Below, one piece after another: positions 1-7,077 of a stretch of 11,127 nucleotides of DNA. Source of the DNA: Deltaproteobacteria bacterium. GTDB lineage: Bacteria > Bdellovibrionota > Bdellovibrionia > JABDDW01. The DNA lies in the NCBI GenBank assembly GCA_013287405.1, contig JABDDW010000047.1, positions 731 to 11,857 of the forward strand. Direction: 5' to 3'. Under the pieces are notes generated by a model that saw nothing but the letters and a program-made list of their open reading frames with translations, searched no databases and was not told the DNA's origin. How positions within the stretch are numbered: position 1 is the stretch's first letter; every line of letters starts with the position of its first letter. The translations under genes were made by a program, and so were the position numbers.

Positions 1-2
1 TT

Positions 3-89
3 GACAATCCATTTTCGCCATTAATTGCTTTTGGTGAACTGGAATCTGGACAAGCCTTCATGCTCACTCCTGAAAAAATCCGTTTATGA
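3..89 (+). CDS. C-terminal end of an upstream gene (partial, unknown function)
   Basis: The third forward frame is open from the first bases of the window to a TGA at 87-89, giving 28 residues that end TPEKIRL. The other two forward frames are closed by stops in the same stretch (TAA near 22; TGA at 2, 35 and 71). The stop overlaps the ATG at 86 in an ATGA arrangement, typical of translationally coupled genes in one operon. In similar replication modules the gene before a DUF927 helicase is often a primase, TOPRIM protein, nuclease or polymerase, but these residues carry no motif that lets me choose. The gene start lies outside the window. Confidence 0.45.
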   Translation, partial: DNPFSPLIAFGELESGQAFMLTPEKIRL

Positions 90-2197
90 TTAAAATTATC
101 CATGTTGCTGAGAAAAGGCACTCAATTGATGAAGTATTATCGGCTTTTGGAATTTCAATAGAGAATGCTCCTTCGAAAAAAAGAATCAAAAAGGCATCGT
201 CTTCTGATGTACTTAAATCTACTGATTTTTCAGATTTTAAGCAGTGGGTAGCTACACTGCCTATTGAGGAAGGAAAAGATAATCCAAATGGAGGTAGAAA
301 CGAAACCCTTCTCAAATTAATCAGGGAGGGCTTAGGCCAAAAAATTACAGAGGATTCTTTGTTAGAAATCGTTCATGACTATTGCTCTCGTTCAAACTTG
401 GATATAGGTGAAGGTGATGCGATGTTTATTCGTCACCTCGAAGAGCACAAGGAAAAGCCCTTTGAATCTTTTCAAAAACAATATCGAAGCCCATTCAAGA
501 TTACAGATAAGGGTGTTTGTTATTTAGAGGAGAAAGAAGATAAGGAGGGGGAGATTGGCATTGAAGAAACTTGGATTTGTTCAAAACTTGAGGTCGTGGC
601 TTACACCAGGGATTCAGATAACAAAGATTGGGGCCGCCTCCTTCGATTCACTGATAAAGATGGTAAATTTCATGAGTGGGCAATGCCTATGGAGATGCTC
701 GGAACAGACGGATCCGAGTATCGAAAAGAACTACTTAGCAAGGGCCTTGAGATTTCACCCGCAAAGAATGCGCGGAATCTCTTAACAATTTACATTCAGT
801 CTGCAAGACCCACCCAAAAAATTAGGTGTGTTAACCGGATCGGCTGGCAAGGGGGAAACTTCGTTCTTCCTAATCATTCTTTTGGGTCAGGGATTGCGGG
901 AGAGTCGGTGATTTTACAGTCCCGCTCTGACAGTCATCAAAGTATCAAGACCCTGGGAACTCTTGATGAATGGAAAGAATATGTGGGAATCCCTTGCCAG
1001 GGAAATAGTCGCTTGGTGTTTGCAATCTCAACAGCATTCGCAGCACCTCTTTTGGACCTAACGGGTGAGGAAAGTGGAGGATTTCATTTCAGGGGATCCT
1101 CATCAACGGGAAAAACGACAGCGTTATTTGTGGCAGGCTCAGTCTGGGGTGGGGGTGGAGTTAACGGATATGTAGAAAGGTGGCGGGCCACCATCAACGG
1201 CCTTGAAGCTACGGCCCAGGCACATTGCGATGCCCTGTTGTTACTTGACGAGTTGGCCCAAGTGGACGCTAAGGAAGCTGGTAACTCAGCATATATGCTT
1301 GCTAATGGGAGTGGAAAAGCTAGAGCTGATCGACTTGGTGGAGCAAGAAAAAAGGCTGAATGGAGGACGTTATTTCTCTCCTCCGGTGAGATTGGTCTGG
1401 CTGAACATATGTCCCAATCAGGGCAGCGGGTAAAAGCTGGGCAAGAGGCTCGGATGGTCGATATCCCTGCTGTGGTTGGCGCAGGCATGGGGCTCTTTGA
1501 AACTATTCATGAGACTCCAACCCCTGCTGAATTTTCAAGAAGGCTTAAAGATGCCGCCAGCCAATATTATGGCACCCCGATATTAGAGTTTTTATCAAAA
1601 CTCATTGCGGACAAAGACAGCGCTATAAAAGAAATCAATGAAATTAAAAAAGAATTCACAAATAAGTATCTTAATCCCAGTTCAGATGGACAGGTGTGTA
1701 GGGCTACGAGCCGTTTTGCATTAGTCGCAGCGGCAGGTGAATTAGCTATCTCATTTGGAATTTTGCCATGGGAGCCAGGAGAAGCAATAAACGCCACAGC
1801 AATATGTTTAGCTTCTTGGCTTGAGGCCCGTGGGGGCTCAGGGGATATCGAGGGGAAAGCAATCATTGGACAGGTAAGAGCCTTTCTTCAGGAAAATGAA
1901 AATCGTTTTGGCCGTATAAGTGAGGATTCAAATACAGAAGATAGATTCATTCCTAAACGGGCTGGCTTTCACCGTTTTCAAGAAAAGAAATCTGAATGGC
2001 TTATTTTTCCAAACGTTTTCACTAAAGAAGTGTGTGCGGGATATGATTCCAAGACGGTTTCTCATCTGTTAGAAAAGCTTGGCTATTTGACAAGTGACAA
2101 GGATGGAAAAAATGCTCGAGTTGAGAGATTGGGGAATATGAAACCCATGAGACTCTACTGCATCAACGACTCCATCATGGAAGACAAACTCAAGTAA
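86..2197 (+). CDS. DUF927-family AAA+ helicase/ATPase of a phage-like replication module
   Basis: 703 residues. Residues about 68-127 (GGRNETLLKLI and a following helical stretch) resemble the primase C-terminal helical domain (PriCT) often found between primase and helicase parts. The rest matches the DUF927 family of mobile-element helicases: a beta-rich middle, then Walker A GSSSTGKTT at 337-345 (Lys343), and Walker B ALLLLDEL with Asp388-Glu389. A small winged-helix-like end (about 640-703, with FPNVFTKEVCAGYD) is also usual for the family. The protein probably unwinds DNA at the element's origin. No primase catalytic domain is present here, so that activity may come from the truncated upstream gene. 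ATG 86 is the first start after an in-frame stop at 71-73; it has no clear Shine-Dalgarno and probably relies on coupling to the upstream gene. DUF927 is a firm family call; the origin role is inference. Confidence 0.9.
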   Translation: MIKIIHVAEKRHSIDEVLSAFGISIENAPSKKRIKKASSSDVLKSTDFSDFKQWVATLPIEEGKDNPNGGRNETLLKLIREGLGQKITEDSLLEIVHDYCSRSNLDIGEGDAMFIRHLEEHKEKPFESFQKQYRSPFKITDKGVCYLEEKEDKEGEIGIEETWICSKLEVVAYTRDSDNKDWGRLLRFTDKDGKFHEWAMPMEMLGTDGSEYRKELLSKGLEISPAKNARNLLTIYIQSARPTQKIRCVNRIGWQGGNFVLPNHSFGSGIAGESVILQSRSDSHQSIKTLGTLDEWKEYVGIPCQGNSRLVFAISTAFAAPLLDLTGEESGGFHFRGSSSTGKTTALFVAGSVWGGGGVNGYVERWRATINGLEATAQAHCDALLLLDELAQVDAKEAGNSAYMLANGSGKARADRLGGARKKAEWRTLFLSSGEIGLAEHMSQSGQRVKAGQEARMVDIPAVVGAGMGLFETIHETPTPAEFSRRLKDAASQYYGTPILEFLSKLIADKDSAIKEINEIKKEFTNKYLNPSSDGQVCRATSRFALVAAAGELAISFGILPWEPGEAINATAICLASWLEARGGSGDIEGKAIIGQVRAFLQENENRFGRISEDSNTEDRFIPKRAGFHRFQEKKSEWLIFPNVFTKEVCAGYDSKTVSHLLEKLGYLTSDKDGKNARVERLGNMKPMRLYCINDSIMEDKLK

Positions 2198-2208
2198 GAA
2201 AAAAATAG

Positions 2209-2391
2209 GTGTTACAGGTGTAACGGGTGTAACATTTGGCAAAGCTCATGAGATTTCAGTCTTTTTTCTGTTACACGTTTTGTAACACTTGAAAAGTTAA
2301 GGTGTAACAGAGTGTGTAACAATCTCGAAGAAAAATACCCCTTAGATTTTCAGCACTTAAAATTTTGTTACACCTGTTACACGCGTTACAC
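2209..2391. repeat. Symmetric array of ten GTGTAAC/GTTACAC heptamers (iteron-like)
   Basis: Eight exact copies of GTGTAAC occur on one strand or the other: forward at 2218, 2227, 2302 and 2314; inverted at 2270, 2367, 2376 and 2385. Two more differ by one base: GTGTTAC at 2209 and TTGTAAC at 2280. The outer six form two triplets with exact 9-bp periodicity (2209/2218/2227 forward; 2367/2376/2385 inverted). Each triplet is 25 bp, and the two are inverted repeats of each other matching at 21 of 25 bases. Local dyads are also present: GTTACA-GG-TGTAAC at 2211-2224 and GTTACA-N5-TGTAAC at 2270-2286. The array most likely binds a replication initiator or repressor of the element. Confidence 0.88.
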
Positions 2392-2410
2392 GTCTAAAAA
2401 CATCCCCCAG

Positions 2411-2419
2411 CTATACACA
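2411..2419 (+). promoter_or_regulatory. Possible DnaA box (one mismatch)
   Basis: CTATACACA differs from TTATACACA only at the first base and lies 20 bp past the last heptamer repeat. A near-match to a 9-mer is expected by chance now and then, so its only support is its position beside the repeat array. Confidence 0.2.
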
Positions 2420-2509
2420 TGGAATAATACTTTTTCTCCCGATAGGAATCACGGCCAAGGAATAATGTAGATTACAAAAGCCTTCGAATAAAAATGCTAA
2501 AATGTAATC

Positions 2510-2950
2510 ATGAATGAGAAATGCGTTTGCGGAAAATCGATTCTGAAATTTAGATATGAAATTGTACGAGTGGGAGCCGCTGGTGAATATTTCGGGAAGT
2601 GCTGCCCTTCTCAGGAACCATCTAAAAAAGAACAGGTGCCCCTAGAGCCAATCGCCACGGAAGTTAGTAATATCCCTTCCACGCTATCTCAAGAACCAAA
2701 TTCATCCGCTCCAAAGGATTTATCGTCTGTCGAGAAATGGTTTCTAGAAACCGGCCTTGAGCCACGGAACCGAAATGTTTTCTGGGTTCAAGGTCACCTG
2801 GCTTTCATGAACTATGTTGATTGGCTTCGAATTCATTGTTCTGATGAGTTCCCGGTGACGTTTAACACGTTTGGCCGGATCATGAGAACCATCTGCCGTA
2901 AGAGGCGCTTCAGTTCTGGAATCCGCTACCTCTTCCGAAAGGAGTTATGA
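2510..2950 (+). CDS. Small protein with Cys cluster and D5-type primase C-terminal-like domain
   Basis: 146 residues. The N-terminus has Cys5-x-Cys7 and Cys31-Cys32, a possible zinc site. Residues about 35-70 are rich in Pro, Ser and Glu and look like a flexible linker. Residues about 72-142 (VEKWFLETGLEP, then MNYVDWLRIHC, then TFNTFGRIMRTI, then a GIRY end) follow the pattern of the helical DNA-binding domain that closes many phage and plasmid D5-type primase-helicases. Here that domain stands alone rather than at the end of a helicase. The gene starts 119 bp after the GTGTAAC array, so a role in recognising it is an attractive inference. ATG 2510 has no good Shine-Dalgarno. It could equally be a transcription factor; the domain match is from pattern memory and not verified. 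Confidence 0.6.
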   Translation: MNEKCVCGKSILKFRYEIVRVGAAGEYFGKCCPSQEPSKKEQVPLEPIATEVSNIPSTLSQEPNSSAPKDLSSVEKWFLETGLEPRNRNVFWVQGHLAFMNYVDWLRIHCSDEFPVTFNTFGRIMRTICRKRRFSSGIRYLFRKEL

Positions 2951-3247
2951 AGCTTACACACCCGCAGTCAATGTCTTATGCTGAGTTTCAAGTCAACTTC
3001 CTTTAAGTTTCAAATTGATTCCCTAAGCTCAAATTAAACCCTTCGTAATGTTGCAATCATAAAAATGACCGTAAAAGTCGGCCTCTTTTCATCACTTCAT
3101 TTAATTTATTTCTGAAAATTAGCTCTCAAGCTCACTTAAGTTCATGATTTCACAACAATCACGTTTCCAAATATTGCTCAGGAAAATTGTTTTTAATTAT
3201 TTTGATATTATTAAGAGGTGACCAACAATTGAAGAGAAATTAAAAAT
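2951..3247. other. 297-bp AT-rich spacer before the terminase genes
   Basis: No ORF, RNA gene or strong repeat is visible. The end is very AT-rich (3181-3212) and probably carries the promoter for the terminase/tail genes, though I cannot align a convincing -35/-10 pair. A good Shine-Dalgarno-like AAGAGGTGA (3213-3221) sits 26 bases before the terminase start, too far to serve it directly. The nearer GAAGAG (3231-3236) is the more likely ribosome site. A weak hairpin with CCG/CGG arms near 3069-3082, followed by TCTTTT, could be a poor terminator for the replication genes. Confidence 0.4.
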
Positions 3248-3601
3248 ATGGACCCCAAAATTGAATTACCCAAAAGACAACCTGGAAGGCCAAGAGGCTC
3301 TAGGACCAAACCGCGTCCCACAGAGCTTGGAGAAGCCCTTCGGCGTTTTAAGTTTGATCCCCTTAAAAGTTTAGTCCAGATGTTATCTGCATCTGAACCT
3401 GCAGATCGTGTTAAAGGTGATTTATTAGTCAGGCTCTGTGAGTATATTTACCCCAAAAAAAAATCCAATGATCCCTTGCCCACTCCCGTCAATTTACCGA
3501 CATCTTCTATGGCATCGGAGGTGGGTACACGGGAAAAACCACCGTTTGACCCAGGTGCGTTTCTCGAAGCGCTGGAAGCCAATGCTAAAGGAAAAACTTA
3601 A
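3248..3601 (+). CDS. terS: Probable phage terminase small subunit
   Basis: 117 residues. It begins with a basic, AT-hook-like segment (GRPRGSRTKPRP, residues 13-24), a common opening in small terminase subunits and other DNA-binding phage proteins. A helical middle follows (LGEALRRF...LVRLCEYIYPKKK, about 27-72), then a Pro-rich, low-complexity tail. The call rests mainly on position: its TAA (3599-3601) overlaps the large terminase ATG by one base, and small and large terminase genes usually adjoin in this order. The small subunit recognises the packaging site and regulates the ATPase of the large subunit. ATG 3248 is the first possible start after an in-frame TGA at 3230. Sequence similarity alone would not settle the assignment. 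Confidence 0.65.
   Translation: MDPKIELPKRQPGRPRGSRTKPRPTELGEALRRFKFDPLKSLVQMLSASEPADRVKGDLLVRLCEYIYPKKKSNDPLPTPVNLPTSSMASEVGTREKPPFDPGAFLEALEANAKGKT
3587..3592 (+). promoter_or_regulatory. Shine-Dalgarno for the large terminase inside the small terminase gene
   Basis: AAAGGA lies 8 bases before ATG 3601, within the last codons of the preceding gene. Together with the TAATG overlap it fixes the start and indicates coupled translation. Confidence 0.6.
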
Positions 3602-5421
3602 TGGAAACCGAAATTGAGAAACTCTCAGAGTATGAATTCGCACTTGTCTTTGAAAAAGCATTAAAAGAGTCGTGGCAAGATCCCATAAAGAATTTTGTAG
3701 AGGCTCGTAAATTCTTAGGTATCACCTTGGGAATTGGTCAAAAAGTCGCCCTTAAATGCATCCTTGGGCAAAAACTTGATGGGACCGTCAAATACCCAGT
3801 CCGTATTGAAGCAACAAAGCCCGATGGGAGTTTTGATTTGACAGAAGAGTTTCTTACAGAAAGAGAACTCTTCTCTAGAATGACTGACCTCCGCTATGAC
3901 GAGGCCCAAGTCTTCCCCAAATCAGAAGTATCCATGATTTGTGGCCGCCGCGCCGGAAAAACTCTTATGGCTTCAGTTCTGTCACTTTGGAGCGCGATTA
4001 AATTAAATTGGAAAAAATACCTTGGCAGAAAAAAAGTGGCCGAGGTGTTCGTCATCGCACAACACCGGGATTTTGCCCAAGATGTTTTACGGGAGATTAA
4101 ACATCTCATCGATGGTTCTGAAATTTTAAGACGTCTTAAAGATCCCGAAGGCTCTGATTCGCAATCGGCTGTGAATCTAAAGGTTCCATTTATTGAAAAT
4201 GGAAAGATCGTCTATTCCTTTGTCCAAGTTAAAGTCTTTGCCGCATCAAAACAATCAACACGGGGACCAGCGTGTGTCGCGGCCTTGCTTGATGAATGTG
4301 CTTTCTATGATTTAGATGAAAATGCGGCGGTCTCCGACAAAGACATAGTCCGCGCTGTCCAACCGGCTCTAGCTCAATTTGGCAATATGGGACTCTTGAT
4401 TCTTCTATCTTCGCCTTCTATTCGCCAAGGTGTCTTATGGGAGAATTATGAAAAAAGACTTAGCCCAATAAAAAATAAACTCGTCCTTAAAGCCGCCTCA
4501 TGGATGTGGAATGAAATGATTACGTCCGAAAAGTATCGCGAATTTGAGGCCGCGGATCCTGATTCATTCGAGCATGAGTATCGAGGTAACTTCGTTGATT
4601 CAATTTCCATTTTTATCCGGCCTGACTGCATAGACCAATGCGTAAAGGAAAAGGTCTACGAAATTGAACCGAGTAAAGAGATAAAAGATCTCGTTGTCAT
4701 CGGTGCCATTGACGCTGCTTTCAAAAAGGACAAGTTTGCATTTTCAATTATAGGAATGAGTGAGGATGGAAGAGTAAAGCATTTTGTCATGAAAACCTGG
4801 GCCGGAACAAAAGAAAAACCTGTTTCATCAATGGACATTGCAGAAGAGATTGCTCCCTACTATAGGAAATTTGGTCTCTCTGGAATTTTTGCCGACCAAT
4901 ATTCGTTCGAACCTCTAAGGGAATTATTCAGTCAGCAGGGCATGACGCTCACCGAAAGACCATTTACCAATGAATATAAAAAGAAAATATTTTATAACCT
5001 CAAAAACTCAATCCACCAAGGTCATATAGAACTTTTGGATAACAAACTTCTCATATTGGAGCTTAAACAACTGGTTGCTGAAATAAAGCCAACGGGGACA
5101 ATAACGCTTGGGCACCCAGCCAGGGGCTCTGATGATTTAGCTGATGCTCTAGCCATTGCCGTATATGAAGCCTCCCAACAAAATGGATCTGGCAATATTG
5201 ATATGGGGGAGATGGCTGGCCCACTATACGATATTCCTGTTGATAGCAGGACAGGGCAAGCTTTTGTAGGACCCAGTTTTGAAATGTTAGCCGAGAAAAT
5301 AGGCATCTCTGCCGTTGATAATTCAAGTGAGTTTGAAACTGATCCGGTGACTGGGGAGACCAGGAGAATCAGCGATGATGATGATGATGACTCGGATGAC
5401 GGCAGTAATTTTATTATTTGA
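3601..5421 (+). CDS. terL: Phage terminase large subunit (ATPase-nuclease)
   Basis: 606 residues, the usual size for a two-domain large terminase. The packaging ATPase comes first: Walker A-like GRRAGKT at 115-121 (Lys120), Walker B ALLDECA with Asp231-Glu232, and a coupling motif LLILLSSPS about 20-30 residues later. The RNase H-like nuclease domain follows. Its acidic residues fit the expected pattern: Asp371 in GAIDAAFKKDK, Asp432 in IFADQYS, and Asp511/Asp512/Asp515 in SDDLADALA. All key residues are present, so the enzyme looks functional: it would cut concatemeric DNA and pump it into a prohead. The C-terminus ends in an unusual acidic run (about 592-602, six consecutive Asp then Ser-Asp-Asp) encoded by a GAT repeat. 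No portal gene follows, although portal normally comes next in tailed phages. Confidence 0.93.
   Translation: METEIEKLSEYEFALVFEKALKESWQDPIKNFVEARKFLGITLGIGQKVALKCILGQKLDGTVKYPVRIEATKPDGSFDLTEEFLTERELFSRMTDLRYDEAQVFPKSEVSMICGRRAGKTLMASVLSLWSAIKLNWKKYLGRKKVAEVFVIAQHRDFAQDVLREIKHLIDGSEILRRLKDPEGSDSQSAVNLKVPFIENGKIVYSFVQVKVFAASKQSTRGPACVAALLDECAFYDLDENAAVSDKDIVRAVQPALAQFGNMGLLILLSSPSIRQGVLWENYEKRLSPIKNKLVLKAASWMWNEMITSEKYREFEAADPDSFEHEYRGNFVDSISIFIRPDCIDQCVKEKVYEIEPSKEIKDLVVIGAIDAAFKKDKFAFSIIGMSEDGRVKHFVMKTWAGTKEKPVSSMDIAEEIAPYYRKFGLSGIFADQYSFEPLRELFSQQGMTLTERPFTNEYKKKIFYNLKNSIHQGHIELLDNKLLILELKQLVAEIKPTGTITLGHPARGSDDLADALAIAVYEASQQNGSGNIDMGEMAGPLYDIPVDSRTGQAFVGPSFEMLAEKIGISAVDNSSEFETDPVTGETRRISDDDDDDSDDGSNFII
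5374..5391 (+). repeat. GAT trinucleotide run encoding poly-Asp
   Basis: Five GAT codons and one GAC in a row near the 3' end of the large terminase gene. Such a run can change length by replication slippage. In-frame changes would only lengthen or shorten an acidic tail lying beyond the nuclease residues. Confidence 0.9.
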
Positions 5422-5457
5422 TGCAGTTGCATATGTCTCAAAATACGGAGAAAAAAG

Positions 5458-7074
5458 ATGTTAGCTAACGAGATTAGAGACACAAAAGCCGAATGCCAAA
5501 TAATTGTGTTTAGCTGGCACCATCCTGTTCCTCTCGAATCGCTATCCTATACGGCCTTATCAATTTCTAATCCCATAGATGTGAGTCTGGAACTTGAAGG
5601 TTCAATCGCATTTGAAAAAAATCTTGGTGACGCTGCAGGATCGTTCACTTTTTCTTTAAGTAATACTCGTGATTGGAAAAGAACCATCAGACCTGGGACT
5701 TGGTGTTTAATATATATGAGTCAAGGTGGAGGGCTTTCTCTTCCCCATAGTTCAAATGGACTTGATTTAGCGATACCAAATCCTGAGAAACTAAAGTTAC
5801 AGAAAAATAAGTTACGAGGCATTTGTTACATAGAGAGAATCGCTACAGAAAGTCATGTTAATGAAAATGGGACGCTCGAACTAAATTATCAAGTATCAGG
5901 TAGAGACTTCGGAGTAATCTACGAAGAGACCGAAGTATGGCACAATTTTTTCAAGCATGAGAGTGGCATCATTGACGCCGCAGCTAATTATTTACATGCC
6001 GCACCTACTCCCACGGTAGACCAACTGCTCGCGACTATTCATCATCTATTCTTCACGCCCTTTATTTTTCCATCGCTAAGCAATCGAGATCCAAAAGACA
6101 GGGAACAAGAGACCGTTGCCTCAATTGGATTTCAATGGAATCTTCCAAGGGAAATGCTGACCGCATTAAATTTGGAGCTGTTTGATAAGAGTCGTGCTCC
6201 ATTCTGGGGAAACATAAAGGATATCTTAAATTTTCAGCCCACCAAAGCAACATTGCCCATTGAGAATCCAATGGCGACCCTCAATGGGAACGCCTGGGAA
6301 AAACTGAAATCAAATTCTATAGAGCCATTTCATGAACTCTTCACTGAATTAGATGAGAATGGGAACCCCAAATTAAATTTTCGTCCTATTCCATGGGCTC
6401 TTGATAAGTCCGGATATCCCACGCTTGCTCCATATATTATGCTCTATCGAGACCTCGCAAAAACCGCTGTAGTTCTAAACAATGTTGAGATCATGGATTT
6501 TAATTTAGGCGAGTGCGATCATGAAAGGTATAACCATTTCTATTGTGCCGTAAATGCCACGGACAGTTCACCCTTTGATAATATCTCTCAACTTCAGTAC
6601 CCTTCGAAGCTTGGCAAAATCTTTCCTTGGCGAGATATCTCAAGTATTGCGAGACATGGCTTCAGGCCGATGCATGTGGAAATGAATAGCTTGCTTCAGG
6701 TATCATTAGACGGCAAGCCTGACCAAAGAATTCTAGTTGAATTCAATGAACTTTTACTTGATATGTGGACGAATGCAATTTTCTTTGAAAGCGGCAGCGT
6801 GGGAATATTAGGAAGAAATGACGTAAGAGTTGGCAAGGCTCTTCTTTTTTCTGATGAGGCCGTCTATAACACAGGGAAAATGTTTTACATCGAGGGATAT
6901 ACCGACGAGTTCCTAATTGAAGAAAATGGAGTCGGATCTTGGACGCAGCAATTAAAAGTTACAAGGGGCGCTGAGGTTCAAGCCATTAAAAGAATAAGTA
7001 ATTTCTTCGAAGACTCCGGTCTCTCTAAAAGGCTCAACGAATTCCGGAGCGCGGGCGAGTTCACAAATAAATAA
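5458..7074 (+). CDS. Putative phage tail baseplate hub-like protein
   Basis: 538 residues, soluble, with no signal peptide or membrane segment. The N-terminal third is beta-rich (SFTFSLSNTRDW near 62-73, then GTWCLIYMS, GICYIERI and ELNYQVSGRDFG). This order resembles the barrel domains of hub proteins such as T4 gp27, P2 gpD and PBSX XkdQ. The C-terminal FYIEGYTDEF (476-485), followed by SWTQQLKVTRG ending near 504, is also like the closing strand pair of that family. In a tailed phage the hub joins the tail tube to the spike and carries the cell-wall-piercing parts. The match is by pattern only and the middle (about 170-440) is unfamiliar to me. ATG 5458 has GGAG at 5447-5450, 7 bases upstream. 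It lies 36 bp after the large terminase, with which it is probably co-transcribed. It converges with the next gene, leaving 3 bp between their stops. Confidence 0.5.
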   Translation: MLANEIRDTKAECQIIVFSWHHPVPLESLSYTALSISNPIDVSLELEGSIAFEKNLGDAAGSFTFSLSNTRDWKRTIRPGTWCLIYMSQGGGLSLPHSSNGLDLAIPNPEKLKLQKNKLRGICYIERIATESHVNENGTLELNYQVSGRDFGVIYEETEVWHNFFKHESGIIDAAANYLHAAPTPTVDQLLATIHHLFFTPFIFPSLSNRDPKDREQETVASIGFQWNLPREMLTALNLELFDKSRAPFWGNIKDILNFQPTKATLPIENPMATLNGNAWEKLKSNSIEPFHELFTELDENGNPKLNFRPIPWALDKSGYPTLAPYIMLYRDLAKTAVVLNNVEIMDFNLGECDHERYNHFYCAVNATDSSPFDNISQLQYPSKLGKIFPWRDISSIARHGFRPMHVEMNSLLQVSLDGKPDQRILVEFNELLLDMWTNAIFFESGSVGILGRNDVRVGKALLFSDEAVYNTGKMFYIEGYTDEFLIEENGVGSWTQQLKVTRGAEVQAIKRISNFFEDSGLSKRLNEFRSAGEFTNK

Positions 7075-7077
7075 AAT

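Larger units (their letters stand above)
2198..2509. other. Gene-free replication-module spacer holding the GTGTAAC array
   Basis: 312 bases between the helicase gene and the next gene, with no convincing ORF on either strand. The first two thirds hold the heptamer array described separately. An AT-rich stretch (2321-2366) lies inside the array, and CTATACACA at 2411-2419 is one base from the DnaA-box consensus TTWTNCACA. Further on, ATTACA (2471-2476) and TGTAAT (2503-2508) face each other just before the ATG at 2510. The combination of repeats, AT-rich DNA and a possible DnaA box next to a helicase gene is what an iteron-type origin looks like, but an operator region is equally possible from sequence alone. 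Confidence 0.6.

Noticed and set aside
1084..1488. 134-residue minus-strand ORF inside the helicase gene
   Set aside because: It is antisense to the Walker A/B region of a well-supported gene, has low-complexity Ala/Pro/Ser composition and no recognisable domain.
3213..3243. Four-codon leader ORF (TTG 3229 after AAGAGGTGA) before the small terminase
   Set aside because: The ribosome-like site is good but a four-codon TTG-started peptide cannot be supported from sequence alone.
5022..5483. 153-residue minus-strand ORF over the large terminase 3' end
   Set aside because: Its Ser-rich run is only the antisense of the GAT repeat; the plus strand carries conserved nuclease residues there.
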